In this document: positions 11,903 through 23,570 of the stretch, in pieces
How the letters are laid out: the number at the start of each line of letters is the position of its first letter
Position numbering within the stretch: the first letter of the stretch is position 1
Assembly (NCBI GenBank): GCA_020796225.1
Contig: CM036760.1
Coordinates: 4,644,501 to 4,708,500, forward strand
DNA: 64,000 bases
Direction of reading: 5' to 3'
DNA from: Arion vulgaris
Lineage: Eukaryota; Mollusca; Gastropoda; Stylommatophora; Arionidae
Made by a program: the position numbers and the translations under genes
The notes under the pieces: generated by a model
Database searches by the model: none
Told to the model about the DNA's origin: nothing
The model's input: the letters and a program-made list of their open reading frames with translations, nothing else

Positions 11903-12101
11903 TTTTTTCCGATCCAGAACACTTGAGCTATCAGCTCTTCGGCTCGAGTACCATGGACATCGTAACCCTTTGGTTCACTGTCTCGAACACCGTAAATCTG
12001 GAGAAACTTTTACTTTTCTGACAGCCCGCGGAATTGAACCGCACTCACAGGGGCTTGTCACCCGTTGCCCAACGCGCTACGAATACGCTGGGCAGGCAGA
12101 C
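11903..12101 (-). mobile_element. SINE family A, copy 2, with 13-bp duplication
   Basis: Same family as 3381-3584. It is flanked by perfect 13-bp direct repeats ttttccatttaat at 11888-11900 and 12102-12114, the signature of LINE-driven insertion. The B-box-like ggttcaattccgcg is intact on the minus strand. Confidence 0.9.
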
Positions 12102-12229
12102 TTTTCCATTTAATAAAAGTTTCTTTATCGAAGTGTCTATGTTCTTTGTTATGTTTGTTTGAAATTAATTTTCTTAACTACTTTGTCTTATGAATTTGGG
12201 ACATTTGTTTACTATCTTATCTTATCTTA

Positions 12230-12525
12230 TCTTAACCACATTTGCCGTGAAGCGTCGTGGGAGAGTTAGTTTCTATCTTGTGCCAGGTGTGTTGCGCTTG
12301 ACGTTGTCAGTCCATGCTTTCGCAGGACTCTGAGATGTTATCTATCCATCGTGTTCTTGGCCTGCCTCGTGCTCTGTGCCCTGAGTGTCGATTATTATAG
12401 ACACGTGATGGTAGTAAATGTGGTTCCATTCTAATTAAATGCAACCACTTGAATCTTTGCTTCTCGATGTACTGTATGCTGGTATTAGTACCAACGATGC
12501 TTCTGATATTCTCGTTTCTCACTCT
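12230..12525 (-). mobile_element. LINE 3' end (RTE-like C-terminus)
   Basis: A 71-codon minus-strand frame (12522-12307) contains RNENIRSIVGTN, FKWLHLIRMEPH and HRARGRPRTRWIDNISES. This order (Trp-x-x-x-x-Arg-Met, then Gly-Arg-Pro-Arg-x-Arg-Trp) is the C-terminal end of endonuclease-reverse transcriptase LINEs. No catalytic domain remains. Confidence 0.7.
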
Positions 12526-12970
12526 ATCTGCCGTGTAACGTTGACAGCTTTTCGTGACATCTCATTTCAATGTAGTAATCTTTCTTTCTTGTGTCTTAGT
12601 CAGTGGTCATGTTTCGCACTGATAGCTAGAGTTGAATAAATATCAGTTTATCAGTTGTCATTTGACGTCATGTTAATGCTTGGATGTTTTAATAGTGGTG
12701 ACAGTTGGTATGTCATTGCATTTGCCTTCTGGCATCTTGTTTCATTTCCTCTGTCCATCTTTCCATCTGCTGTGAATATACTGAGATATTTGAATTCTGG
12801 AGTCTGTTGTATTTTGACATTATTCACGTGTATATTTTGTTGACCTGTTGACTGTTTCTTATTGTCATGACTTTTTGTTTACTATAGAGTTTGTAAATGT
12901 TGTATAGTTTTTTACTAGGTAATTGTGTTTGTGGTAACAGATTTTCATTAATTATTTAGGAAAATGTTCT
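12526..12970. other. Anonymous spacer
   Basis: Two short plus-strand frames (12439-12639, 12655-12843), rich in Phe, Leu and Cys, have no recognisable domain. I do not call them genes. Confidence 0.35.
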
Positions 12971-12974
12971 TTAG

Positions 12975-13210
12975 CTGAAGCGATAATGAGCACGATCACA
13001 ACACAAGTTTATCGGGTTCAAAATCCACGGCGTTAGATTGGAAGCAAATAAGTTTCCGTGGATTTTTACGAACGGTAAAAATAGACCTCACCGTTCAGAA
13101 AGTAATGAAAAACTACTGAACGTAGAAAATCTATGACACGTTTACTGTGGGTGATGGGGACGTCATGTAATGGATATGCCCCGATTTTCATTTTATACAT
13201 ATAAGAGAAG
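12975..13210 (+). mobile_element. tRNA-derived SINE, family B
   Basis: tRNA-like head (agctgaagcgataatgagc, with a B-box-like gggttcaaaatcc) followed by a body with agacctcaccgttcagaaag and ending ccgattttcattttat. A second copy lies at 28.44-29.0 kb, interrupted by another SINE. Confidence 0.65.
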
Positions 13211-13224
13211 ACTGATTGGGATGT

Positions 13225-13375
13225 ATCTGTCGTAGTCTATATGTAGTGTACTGTTGAAATTCATCACTCCTGTTGTATGCTTTGCTTGATAAAGGCCTTT
13301 TGGTCGAAACGTTGATGTGTATTGTTTTTGTTTTTGTATGTTGCAAAACTACAATATTTTATTAATAAGTGTTTA
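13225..13375 (+). mobile_element. Penelope-like element 3' tail fragment
   Basis: Contains cttgataaaggccttttggt followed by cgaaacgtt and then aaaactacaatatttt, collinear with the 3' tails of the two full Penelope-like elements at 53.8 and 57.1 kb but diverged. No coding sequence. Confidence 0.65.
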
Positions 13376-13394
13376 GCCATTTCATTCATGTAGG

Positions 13395-13870
13395 GAAGTA
13401 GATTTTTGACCAAAAAAAACAAGTAGACTAGAAATAATTTTGAAATCATACTAAAAGTGTTTTGCAGACAAAAAAACAAGTAGACTAGAAATAATTTTGA
13501 AATCATATTAATAATGTTTTGCAGACAAAAAAACCAAGTAGACTAGAAATAATTTTGAAATCATACTAATAATGTTTTGCAGACAAAAAAAAAACAAGTA
13601 TACTAGAATAATTATGAAATCATATTAATAATATTTTGCAGACAAAAAAAACAAGTAGACTAGAATAATTATGAAATCATACTAATAGTGATTTGCAGAC
13701 AAAAAAACAAGTAGACTAGAATAATTATGAAATCATACTAATAGTATTTTGCAGACAAAAAAAAACTAGAAATAATTATGAAATCATATTAATAGTGTTT
13801 TGCAGAAAAAAAAAACAAGTAGACTAGAATAATTATGAAATCATACTAATAATGTTTTGCAGAAAAAAAC
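13395..13870. repeat. ~57-bp minisatellite
   Basis: Eight to nine copies of a unit with caagtagactagaaataatt and tttgcagac, starting right after the Penelope-like tail. A-run length varies between copies. Confidence 0.95.
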
Positions 13871-13997
13871 AAGAATCGAAAGGAGTAATAAATTCTAATG
13901 AAGAATTTATCACTGATAAAATATTTTCGTTAACTGGAATGCTGAACCATCGGTGTAAATAACTGCATTTGTTTTATTGACGTGTATTTGAAGGACA

Positions 13998-14195
13998 TTT
14001 TTTTTTTTTTTTCGATCCAGAAGCATAGAGCTTTTCAACTTTTCGGCTCAGTGCCATGGACATGTAACCTTTGGTTCAGGTGCACGAACACCGAAATCTG
14101 GGAGAATCTGTGGCTTTTCTGCCCTGCGGAATTGAACCGACACACAGAGGATAGTCACCCGTAGTCAACGCGCTAAAAACGCCTGGGCAGACGGA
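13998..14195 (-). mobile_element. SINE family A, copy 3
   Basis: Starts with a T14-15 run on the plus strand (poly-A tail of the minus-strand element) and ends in a degraded head (gtagtcaacgcgctaaaaac). It has several single-base losses relative to the other copies. Confidence 0.8.
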
Positions 14196-14264
14196 GAGGA
14201 CATCAACCTTCACGTTCATTAGTAATGTATTATTTTGTTCACATTGTTTATTAATGGATATAAT

Positions 14265-14640
14265 GACTGTGATAAAATCTTTGAGGGCCACAGAGATGTG
14301 GTTTTACAGAAGAATGATATAATCATATGGACTGCTAAAATGATTAATGTGGAGGTGTTGAATGAGATCAAGACATAGAGAAAGCTTATCAATATAAGAA
14401 AGAGGCAGTCATCATTTTTCAGGCATATGATGAGAAAGGGAGGTTTAAAATACATTGTAACAGCTGGTAAAGTAGAGGGAAGACGAGATAGAGAAAACAG
14501 AGAGAAATTTGGACAGTCTGACTTCATAGTACTGAAGAGCGTCAACATCTGAGATGATAGCAAACACCAGAGACAGAGATTTGTGGAGATCCATGATCGC
14601 CTACGCTATCCGGCATGGTACCTGATGATGGTGATGATAA
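14265..14640 (+). mobile_element. LINE 3' end, family 3
   Basis: The plus strand carries the order: a tgtggttttacagaagaatg stretch, MINVEVLNEIKT-like codons, an IRKRQSSFFRHMMRKGG-like segment, then agatccatgatcgcctacgc. Same family as 27.7, 29.2, 30.9 and (minus) 18.5 kb. Reading frame broken. Confidence 0.65.
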
Positions 14641-14689
14641 TTACTGTGAAAGCAGTCTTAATTTGAGGTGCACAGAATCCATTCCTTCC

Positions 14690-15000
14690 TGGTTCAATCC
14701 CAGAAGGCTCACACATTTCCCAAGGATATCTTCCGCCTGACTGAGTCATGATCTGCATCTCTTTACGTCTACACTGTTTCTTCTCCATAAGTTCTTCATG
14801 GAGAGGATCTTCTTTGTTTCTTTGATCTTTAGATTTGATCGACCACTCCAACTTTTAATTCTGTGATCAATAGTGGAGAGGTCAAGTAGGAATCTCGTTG
14901 CCACGTCTGGTGTATTTTTGTGCATCCCAGGATGACGCGCATAATCTCATTCTGAACTCTTTCCAGTCTCGCTATCTGCGTAGGACTAATTGTCAGGATA
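14690..15000 (-). mobile_element. LINE RT thumb-region fragment
   Basis: Minus-strand codons include QIARLERVQNEIMRVILGC, the connection segment between reverse transcriptase and RNase H in jockey/I-like LINEs (compare DRVQNQALRIITGAM at 30.5 kb). An in-frame stretch of Lys/Arg/Glu follows. Frames are broken. Confidence 0.6.
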
Positions 15001-15002
15001 TA

Positions 15003-15355
15003 TTATAATAATAATTCCTCTCGTACCGTTATACGTTACATAGGGCCTGCAAGTAATTTCTCCATACCGCTCTATCCTGGGCAACACACTCAATCTCCTC
15101 CATGGAACTGAGACCGATATTTCCTGCCTCTCTCAGCAAAGTTCGTTTCAGGGTCTCCTTAGGTCGACCTCTCTTCTTGAACCCTTTGCATCCCACTTTA
15201 ATGCCTGCTTTGATATTCGTTGATCATTTCTCCTCAAGGTGTGCCCAACATATCTCCATCTTCTCTTTCTTATAACAGTTGTCACTAGTGGTTGACCAGA
15301 CATGTCTCTGATTTCATCACTTCTCCTGAATTCGTTCCATTTTATATTCATTATT
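15003..15355 (-). mobile_element. LINE 3' end, family 1, copy 2
   Basis: Nearly the same sequence as 146-600: encodes RRWRYVGHTLRRNDQRI on the minus strand and ends in a taataataat tail. A frameshift near 15173 separates the Gly-Arg-Pro-Lys segment from the last helix. Confidence 0.8.
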
Positions 15356-15730
15356 TTAGGATATCCTATGCATATTCTATTTATGATAGAGCGAGGCCTT
15401 GGTACAGGAGCACACTAAGGCGTTGCGCAATGTCAACAGCCGCCTTGATTTTTAGTACGGATAGAGCGTTATGTGTCTTAGCAATAACTTGGTCGATATG
15501 GTCCCTAAAGCAGAGACTACGATCAAATTTAGTGTGGTTTATCGTTGCATCAGAAATGTTATGTTCTGTTATGCGATCGACGTCACGGCACATTGGGCAT
15601 TCCATGCATGCTCTGTTCTCCGCTGCAGCAACCATCCTAAAGTCCATTTGCTCACCCTACCCATAAGAAGTTGATTGCATCAGAAACTTTGCACCAGGCC
15701 ATGATACGGTCCAGTTCTTTCTAAAACTTA
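15356..15730 (-). mobile_element. LINE reverse transcriptase fragment
   Basis: An 88-codon minus-strand frame (15647-15381) contains SLCFRDHIDQVIAKTHNAL and RLSVLLYQGLALS, a pattern found after the YADD box in RNase H-bearing LINEs. Upstream Cys residues (CMECPMCRDVD) recur on the opposite strand at 47.1-47.25 kb. Confidence 0.6.
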
Positions 15731-15831
15731 GTAGTAATTTCACCCTTGTTTCTCCCTTGACTTTACAAAAGTCGCGAATACGCTGAATAGTACTGGGGGT
15801 AGTGGGAATAAGCAGATTACTAACATACAGT

Positions 15832-16001
15832 CAGGGCCGTGTGGTATATTTTCTCAATATGATGCAAGCATTCGAAATGCCGCCCCATAAATTATTTTTT
15901 TTAAATAACCTTCAATTGTGATTTGGATTTTACTGCTTATGCCGCCCCCCTTTACGGCGCCGCCTGATGCGGCTGCATCTCTGTATCATAGCACGGCTCT
16001 G
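15832..16001. mobile_element. hAT-type MITE
   Basis: A 170-bp element with imperfect terminal inverted repeats CAGGGCCGTG (left) and CAGAGCCGTG (right, read inward), flanked by perfect 8-bp direct repeats catacagt at 15824-15831 and 16002-16009. The 8-bp duplication and CAG ends are hAT hallmarks. No coding capacity. Confidence 0.85.
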
Positions 16002-16104
16002 CATACAGTGGCAATATCAAATAGCAGAGACAGTGATAGATACCATGTGTGAGTCTCACACAAGAGTACGTTACAGAAATCTCTTCTTATCCTCACAGTT
16101 TGAT

Positions 16105-17320
16105 GTGAGGTCAAACCGGTTTAGTTAAATAATATTAATGGTTATTAGTTATTGGTCACTGAACTGACGCCGCAACATACTGACGGCAGACCCATAGGTG
16201 CTCAGTCTCCTCCAACAGATCTCAAAAAGTATGCATACCGATGGTTCTTGTGGCTCGCTGGTTAAACACATTTCTCTCTATGCCCCTCTAGCAATCAGAT
16301 CTACTTGTAGACCGTGTAATTCCAAACTCCATAAATCGCTCTATTGACTCAACGTCTATTTTAGTGTCATCATCCAACAGTAGGTCACCAAGATACCGAA
16401 GACCTACTTCCTCATCCAACAGTAGGTCACCAAGATACCGAAGACCTTCTCCTTCATCCAACAGTAGGTCACCAAGATACCGAAGACCTTCTCCCTCATC
16501 CAACAGTAGGTCACCAAGATACCGAAGACCTTCTCCTTCATCCAACAGTAGGTCACCAAGATACCGAAGACCTTCTCCTTCATCCAACAGTAGGTCACCA
16601 AGATACCAAAGACCTTCTCCTTCATCCAACAGAAGGTTACCAAGATACCGAAGACCTACTCCCTCATCCAACAGTAAGGTACCAAGATACCGAAGACCTT
16701 CTCCCTCATCCAACAGTAGGTCACCAAGATACCGAAGACCTACTCCTTCATCCAACAGTAGGTCACCAAGATACCGAAGACCTTCTCCTTCATCCAACAG
16801 TAGGTCACCAAGATACCGAAGACCTTCTCCTTCATCCAACAGTAGGTCACCAAGATACCGAAGACCTTCTCCTTCATCCAACAGAAGGTCACCAAGATAC
16901 CGAAGACCTACTCCTTCATCCAACAGTAGGTCACCAAGATACCGAAGACCTACTCCCTCATCCAACAGTAGGTCACCAAGATACCGAAGACCTACTCCCT
17001 CATCCAACAGTAGGTAACCAAGATACCGAAGACCTTCTCCCTCATCCAACAGAAGGTTACCAAGATACCGAATAACACACAACCCACCTCCCCTCCACCG
17101 CCAAAATCCTTATTCATCCTAAATTTCCAAATAATCGATGCTTTCGATACGAGCATGTCCGCTCTCTCGTTACCGTAAACACCGACATGACCAGGACAGT
17201 AGATCCAACTGTGTCTCTGGAGGTTGGAAACCCCTATTGACGACTTCAATTCATACCAATATCTACCATTCTGGGTCTTTTGAAGCATCGACTGAGAGTA
17301 AGAAACAACACCGAACGCAG
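16105..17320 (-). mobile_element. LINE C-terminus: RNase H end, repeat array, tail
   Basis: On the minus strand it begins with the end of an RNase H domain (17288-17110: HSWIYCPGHVGVYGNERAD, with the conserved GHxGxxGNExAD). It passes through a 42-bp tandem array and closes with LLLDDDTKIDVESIERF and a stop at 16288. The RNase H frame and the array frame differ by one base shift. The 3' untranslated part (16290 down to about 16105, with gcacctatgggtctgc) is shared with 47.9 and 60.8 kb. Confidence 0.75.
16364..17065 (-). repeat. 42-bp minisatellite inside a LINE ORF
   Basis: About seventeen copies of a 42-bp unit (14 codons). The minus strand reads LGDLLLDEGEGLRY repeated and runs straight into LLLDDDTKIDVESI, the normal LINE C-terminus. 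Because 42 is divisible by three, both strands are open for over 200 codons; the plus-strand SNSRSPRYRRPTPS frame is a shadow. Confidence 0.95.
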
Positions 17321-17782
17321 TAAGTCAATGGAGAACCAGAGAGTCAATAGAGGCAGAGTAACGGTCTCGTGTATTAAATAAAAAGAGGACAAAAAGAAGA
17401 CGCCAAATAAACATGCTTTTCCTCTATAGACGGATCGGTACTTGCGCACAAAATTAACACAATATCTCGTTTTGCACTATCTGGCACCGCCGCAGTACGC
17501 GACTCTCACTACTTCTGCTTTCGTCACGGTCTAGTCGTCATGCAAATGCTTGCATGGATGCCCAAAACTGGACAAAATATCAGATTACTGGAGTCTGGTA
17601 GAACTTATCACATATTCTCATCCAGTGCAGCTATGAGGTACATGACTGTGTCGTGTTGACTAAAGTGAAAGAGTTTAGAAGAGGTAAGAGGTCTCTCGTT
17701 CATTGTCTATAAAGATATAAACGTATAGATTATATAACTACATACACTACACTGAAACACTGTATACACCACTGAGACCTAT
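17321..17782. other. Anonymous spacer
   Basis: No gene or repeat recognised. Confidence 0.4.
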
Positions 17783-18215
17783 CTCATCAACATCAAATAG
17801 CTTGTCCTGAGCAGAACTTTGCTACCCCAACAGTCCTACGGAACTTCTCTCTCTCATAGGCGAGATGTCCTGCCTCTGCAGCCGTCATGTTCAAACCATC
17901 AGTTACATCCTGAATACATCTTCTCTGTGGTCTTTCTCTTCTTCTCTTTGCCGGTATGCCTCCTTCCATGATGGTCTTCCCAGCCCTTCATGTCTTTTTA
18001 TATGTCCAAAATATCTCAATTTTCTTTCTTATTTGTAGAATCAGCCAATTTTCTTTGATTTTGAGTTCTTTCTGGATATATCTATTTGTTCTCTTCTCTG
18101 TCCAAGATATACGAAGAACTCTTCTGTAACACTTATATTCAAAAGCACATATATGTTTTTCCACTGCTTTATTAAATGTCCATGCTTCACACTCATACGT
18201 TGCCACTGGGAATAT
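17783..18215 (-). mobile_element. LINE 3' end, family 2, longest copy
   Basis: The minus-strand frame at 18206-17988 encodes YECEAWTFNKAVEKHICAFE, then RRVLRISWTEKRTNRYI, classic RTE/CR1-like C-terminal sequence. It is followed by the collinear 3' part seen at 6.7 kb. Stops interrupt it at about 17990. Confidence 0.75.
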
Positions 18216-18259
18216 GCATGCTCTTAGTATTCTGATCTTTGAGACTTATCTAGAGATTA

Positions 18260-18875
18260 TTTATCATGTTATTTGCATGTATTTGATCACCAGTCAGTCA
18301 ATCGAGGGACATGCCTGCCGGTGTAGGCGATCATGTCTCTCCACAACTCTCTCTCTCTCTCTCCTTGATATCATGTTTCTTGCATGTATCTTGTCACCAG
18401 TCAATCAATCAAGTGAAGTGACTGCCGGCGTAGGCGATAATGTCTCTCCATAACCCTCTCTCTCTCCTTGGTGCAGTTAATCAGTTCTGACGTCGATCTT
18501 TGTGTCAAACCACGATGTCAGACCATCAGAGCCATCCAACATCTTCTCCTCTGTCTTCCACGATCTCTCCTTCCCTAAATGTTTCCTTTTGTCACCAAAT
18601 GTTCTAAACCTTCTCTTCGCATTAAATGACCATTCCCGAAGAATCTTGATTTGTCTGATTTTATTTTGCTAAGGTTTCTTTGTGTGCAGGTCTGATATAA
18701 TTGAGATATTATTATATTATGATACAAAATATTATAATCAATTCTTTGTCTGTTGTTATTTTCTTCATTTCTTGTGAAATCTTCAGAACCTAACACGCGT
18801 AGTCCTGGCTGAGGAGCAGCTTCATAAGTCTGAGAACATAACAGATCAAGATAATGTGATCGTCTCCACATTTAA
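18260..18875 (-). mobile_element. LINE 3' end, family 3, with internal duplication
   Basis: Minus-strand family 3 remnant. The end segment (accagtcaatcaatcaag, cggcgtaggcgat, tgtctctcca) occurs twice, near 18288-18345 and 18398-18455, separated by CT-rich tracts. Upstream codons at 18871-18575 include FGNGHLMRREGLEHLVTKGN, matching the FGHVMRRRGLEHIIATGK of the 27.7-kb copy. Confidence 0.65.
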
Positions 18876-18892
18876 GGGTACACAAATCTATA

Positions 18893-20515
<1,623 letters not shown>

Positions 20516-21355
20516 ACTTGACCTAGAACGATCCGTTGTGTGATATTTGGCTTGATCTCGCCTTACGATCATATTTTGCCTAAATGTGGCTGATCTCGCC
20601 AAACAGTGAATCTACGCTGAGCGCCCTTTCTGACTGTGAGGTCGTTCTGGATTAGAACATTTCAGTGTTTTGCAACCAAGCTTGTCCTGGGACGGCATCT
20701 TACACGTATACACACCGTGTAAGTGTCAGGCCTTCGCGATAGTTTGGACAGCCGTCAAATCTTTACATTTCGGACTAACTTTCTGACCACTTGAGTTATT
20801 CCGGGAAGGAACATTCTCAGCCTTTTCAAGCGCGTGTTGGACTGGCAATTTGCAATTACTACTCTGCATTTTCCTGCTTCGCGAAAAACTGGGCTGGGCT
20901 ACTGCACAAATAATGTACAGGGTCGTCTCATTAGGCGCTAACCAACTGAAGTTTCCGCTTGCCAACATCACTCACCAGTTCTTCCTGGGAGTTGTTGTAA
21001 ATGTAATAGTACCTTGCCCGTTGTCAGGAGCAGTCTCGTTACGCATCACCACCGCAGTTCTTCCGGGATGTTAGTTGTTAATGCAATTGCGCGGTTGTCC
21101 CAGGAGCGTTCTTAGGCAGTTCGTTAGGCAACTTTATGATTTGCGCTTGGTCTACCTTACCAACTAAATGTATCTGCTAGCTTATACGTGTTGCGATTTC
21201 GTGTATCACAGATACGTTACAGCGTTTTTGTCCTGCCCCACCTTGTTTCTCGGGTTTACATTGCTCCATTTACCGTGCCTCGAGACTGCCATGACACGTA
21301 GCCCGACTCGGCTCAGGGCTCGAGTTTCGCCCATGGGGCAATCTACTCTGGATGC
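20516..21355. other. GC-richer anonymous block, LTR-like features
   Basis: Less AT-rich than its surroundings and free of tandem repeats. A minus-strand 81-codon frame (20971-20726) has no recognised domain. The wider block (to about 21760) ends with gcgagcaaataaaggtcttg, reminiscent of the polyadenylation region of an LTR, but no paired TG...CA ends or target duplication were found. Confidence 0.3.
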
Positions 21356-21560
21356 ACCTCTGAACGTCTTAAACGTATTTGAATTTCTGAAACGTCTATA
21401 ACGTATTTAAACGTCTTAACCATTTAAACGTATGTGAACGTCTGTAAACGTCTTTAAACGTAATGTAACGTCTTTGATGTCTTTAAAGTATTTGAACGTA
21501 TTTAAAGGTATTGAACGTCTTTAAACGTCTTTAAACGCTTTAAAGTCTCTATTTATGTAC
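21356..21560. repeat. Degenerate ~11-bp repeat
   Basis: Many imperfect copies of aacgtctttaa/aacgtatttga. Units differ by one or more bases. Confidence 0.75.
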
Positions 21561-21729
21561 ATGATTATTCTTTTAATTCAGTTTTTAAGGGTAGCTGTCC
21601 TGCCCCATCACTGTCTATCATGAGCCCATCTAGCGTGTTAGTCATGATGTCCTCAGTATCTGGAACATGTCCTAACTCAAGCTGACGTTACGCCTGCGCG
21701 AGCAAATAAAGGTCTTGGATCATATACCG

Positions 21730-21785
21730 ATGCATGAATTCTGTCTATACACAAGAGAACCACTACAGCATACGCTACTGCAGAT
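21730..21785 (+). CDS. Weak candidate first exon of the TM-protein gene
   Basis: An ATG at 21730 opens 18 codons (starting MHEFCLYTREP) that end at a good donor, cagat|gtaagttt, leaving two bases. Joining to the exon at 22942 keeps the frame. A phase match alone has a one-in-three chance, and the peptide shows no signal-peptide core, so this is only a candidate. Confidence 0.2.
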
Positions 21786-21949
21786 GTAAGTTTCTGTGAA
21801 TGTATTTGTTGAGTTTCAATGTCGTTTCTGTCGTTATCATTGTGACAGTGGCGGATAATCTTGATTAATTGATTGATAGGACTTCATATTTACTTCGTGT
21901 AACATGTGTGCTCCAATCTGTTTCTGACACAGGAAGATCTCAGCTGCAG

Positions 21950-22150
21950 TGCACGAACTCCGTAGCACCGGTGAGGGTCCCTGATGTAAATTTGAAGCAA
22001 TGGAAGCAAGCAATAGTACCACTGCGATCAATAAGACATGTCGTAAGAGGCGACTGATGTGAACCTACGGAAGCTACCCTAGTAAATAAAAATCATCGCA
22101 TAAATCGGATGTACTGGCTTACTTGTAGGTGCATAACTAACACAACGTAC
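21950..22150 (+). mobile_element. Repeat with gtcgtaagaggcgact domain, plus strand
   Basis: Contains catgtcgtaagaggcgactg, then gaagctaccctagtaaat, then ggatgtactggcttacttgt, in the same order as at 35.42-35.59 kb. Interpreted as a SINE-like family with a conserved centre. Confidence 0.5.
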
Positions 22151-22190
22151 AACGCTCTTATACTCAGATCACATACAAATCATGCATAGT

Positions 22191-22256
22191 GGTTAACAAG
22201 TGGTTAACAAGTGGTTAACAAGTGGTTAACAAGTGGTTAACAAGTGGTTAACGATA
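22191..22256. repeat. 11-bp minisatellite
   Basis: Six near-perfect copies of aagtggttaac. Confidence 0.95.
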
Positions 22257-22479
22257 TGGAGCGTTCGAAGAAAAACAACAAAACTATTCAACAAAACGTT
22301 GTTTAACTAGACAACAACTCTGCAGTGGAAGTCAAGAAAAAATAGTAAACTAACACAAACTGTTGTCTATACTCGCCATGTACTGATTGACATTGTGAGG
22401 AACAGACTGGCATACTCATGGACTACTTCTTTCGGTGTGCAGTGTTGGTGATTCGTCGACTAACCTCAACTAAATTTGT

Positions 22480-22895
22480 CATCATCCACTGGCATGTCCT
22501 GAGCAGAACTGTATCACCCAAACTGTCCTTCAAATGTCTCTCTCATAGGCCAGATATCCACACTACGTAGACGTCATGCTCATTCATCAGTCACATCTTG
22601 AGTTCATCTTCTACGTGGGCTTCCTCTTCTCTTTTTGCAGGGATGATTCCTGTCATAATAGTCCAAAATACTTCAATTTTCTCACTCTTATCTGTAGCAT
22701 GTGCAATTATTCTATGATTTTGTGTTCTTTCTAGACAGATCTTTTTTTTTTTTTTTTTTTTGCTCTTTCAATAATATATGGACGACTATTCTGTAACACT
22801 TAGATTCCAAAGCACATATTTGTTTTCCCTGCTGTGTTAAATGTCTATGTTTCACGCCCATACGTTGCTAATGTAAACATGAATGCTCTTAACAC
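22480..22895 (-). mobile_element. LINE 3' end, family 2
   Basis: Collinear with 17783-18215 (cattggcatgtcctgagcagaact-like start, then the minus-strand Cys/Phe-rich C-terminal codons), but diverged. A T20 run at about 22742-22760 interrupts it. It ends about 45 bp before the transmembrane exon. Confidence 0.65.
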
Positions 22896-22941
22896 AATCT
22901 GAAACACAGTTTTGTTTACTGTAATCTGTTGTTTGTTACAG

Positions 22942-23029
22942 GCTGGTTGCAGTTGTTGCTGTGACTGTAGTACTGATGCTGACGGTAGTTTTAAGAAGGT
23001 TATGCCGTCGAAGAAGAATCAAGGGCAAA
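22942..23029 (+). CDS. Transmembrane exon of a single-pass membrane protein
   Basis: Flanked by an acceptor (tctgttgtttgttacag|) and a near-consensus donor (ggcaaa|gtaagtg). The exon supplies one base to a codon begun upstream, then 29 codons. The first 17 are LVAVVAVTVVLMLTVVL, an uninterrupted hydrophobic helix. They are followed at once by RRLCRRRRIKGK, the positive stop-transfer stretch of a type I or III membrane protein, so the downstream exons would be cytoplasmic. Incoming phase 2, outgoing phase 0; the next candidate exon at 27186 accepts phase 0. It is too short for homology recognition; the case rests on splice sites, hydrophobicity and phase. Confidence 0.6.
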
Positions 23030-23079
23030 GTAAGTGTTCCGTGTTACTTGTTTCCTTGTTTGTGTGTGAATATTGATAC

Positions 23080-23195
23080 TGCACAGTTTGCTTGAATATT
23101 GATACTGCACAGTTTGCTTGAATATTGATACTGCCCGTTTGCGACGTTTGCTTGAATATTGATACTGCACAGTTTGCGCGTTTTAAAAGCTCTTC
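23080..23195. repeat. 26-bp minisatellite
   Basis: Four copies of a unit with gcttgaatattgatactgca, in the intron just after the TM exon. The third copy is altered. Confidence 0.9.
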
Positions 23196-23324
23196 ATTTA
23201 CTATTGTATTTATCCAGAATATTTGCAGGACTCTTCTGAAGTATTTATTTTGAAATGTCTGCAGTCTGTAATAGTTTTCGCTATTTTCCAGCACTCACTG
23301 CTGTATAATAACCCTCACAGAACC

Positions 23325-23570
23325 GAAGGTGCGACTGGCCGAATAGATTAGAGCGCGGCTCTCATGCAAGAGAACCGTGTTCAATTTACAGTAACGTCAA
23401 TGATTATTTTCTGTTGTGAACATAATGAAAAATCTTAACCTGAACAGCTTCACGGTGACTGCACTAGCCATGCGACCATTAAATTCCTCATGCTCTCGTC
23501 TCACCTGTCATACACCGCCTTAAAAAGCGGTACTACAGGTAGAGTAACGACAGTCATACGACACTGCTTC
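23325..23570 (+). mobile_element. tRNA-derived SINE, family D
   Basis: tRNA-like head: gactggccgaatagattaga (A-box region), gcgcggctctcatgcaagag (anticodon arm), then gtgttcaattt (B box). The body has cacggtgactgcactagcca, and the end has aaaaagcggtactacaggta. 3' parts recur at 6.45 and 44.58 kb. Confidence 0.65.

Noticed and set aside
16364..17017. 217-residue Arg/Ser/Pro-rich plus-strand frame (SNSRSPRYRRPTPS repeats) resembling an RS-domain protein
   Set aside because: It is the opposite strand of a 42-bp array whose minus strand continues a LINE ORF. Any 42-bp array stays open for long distances.
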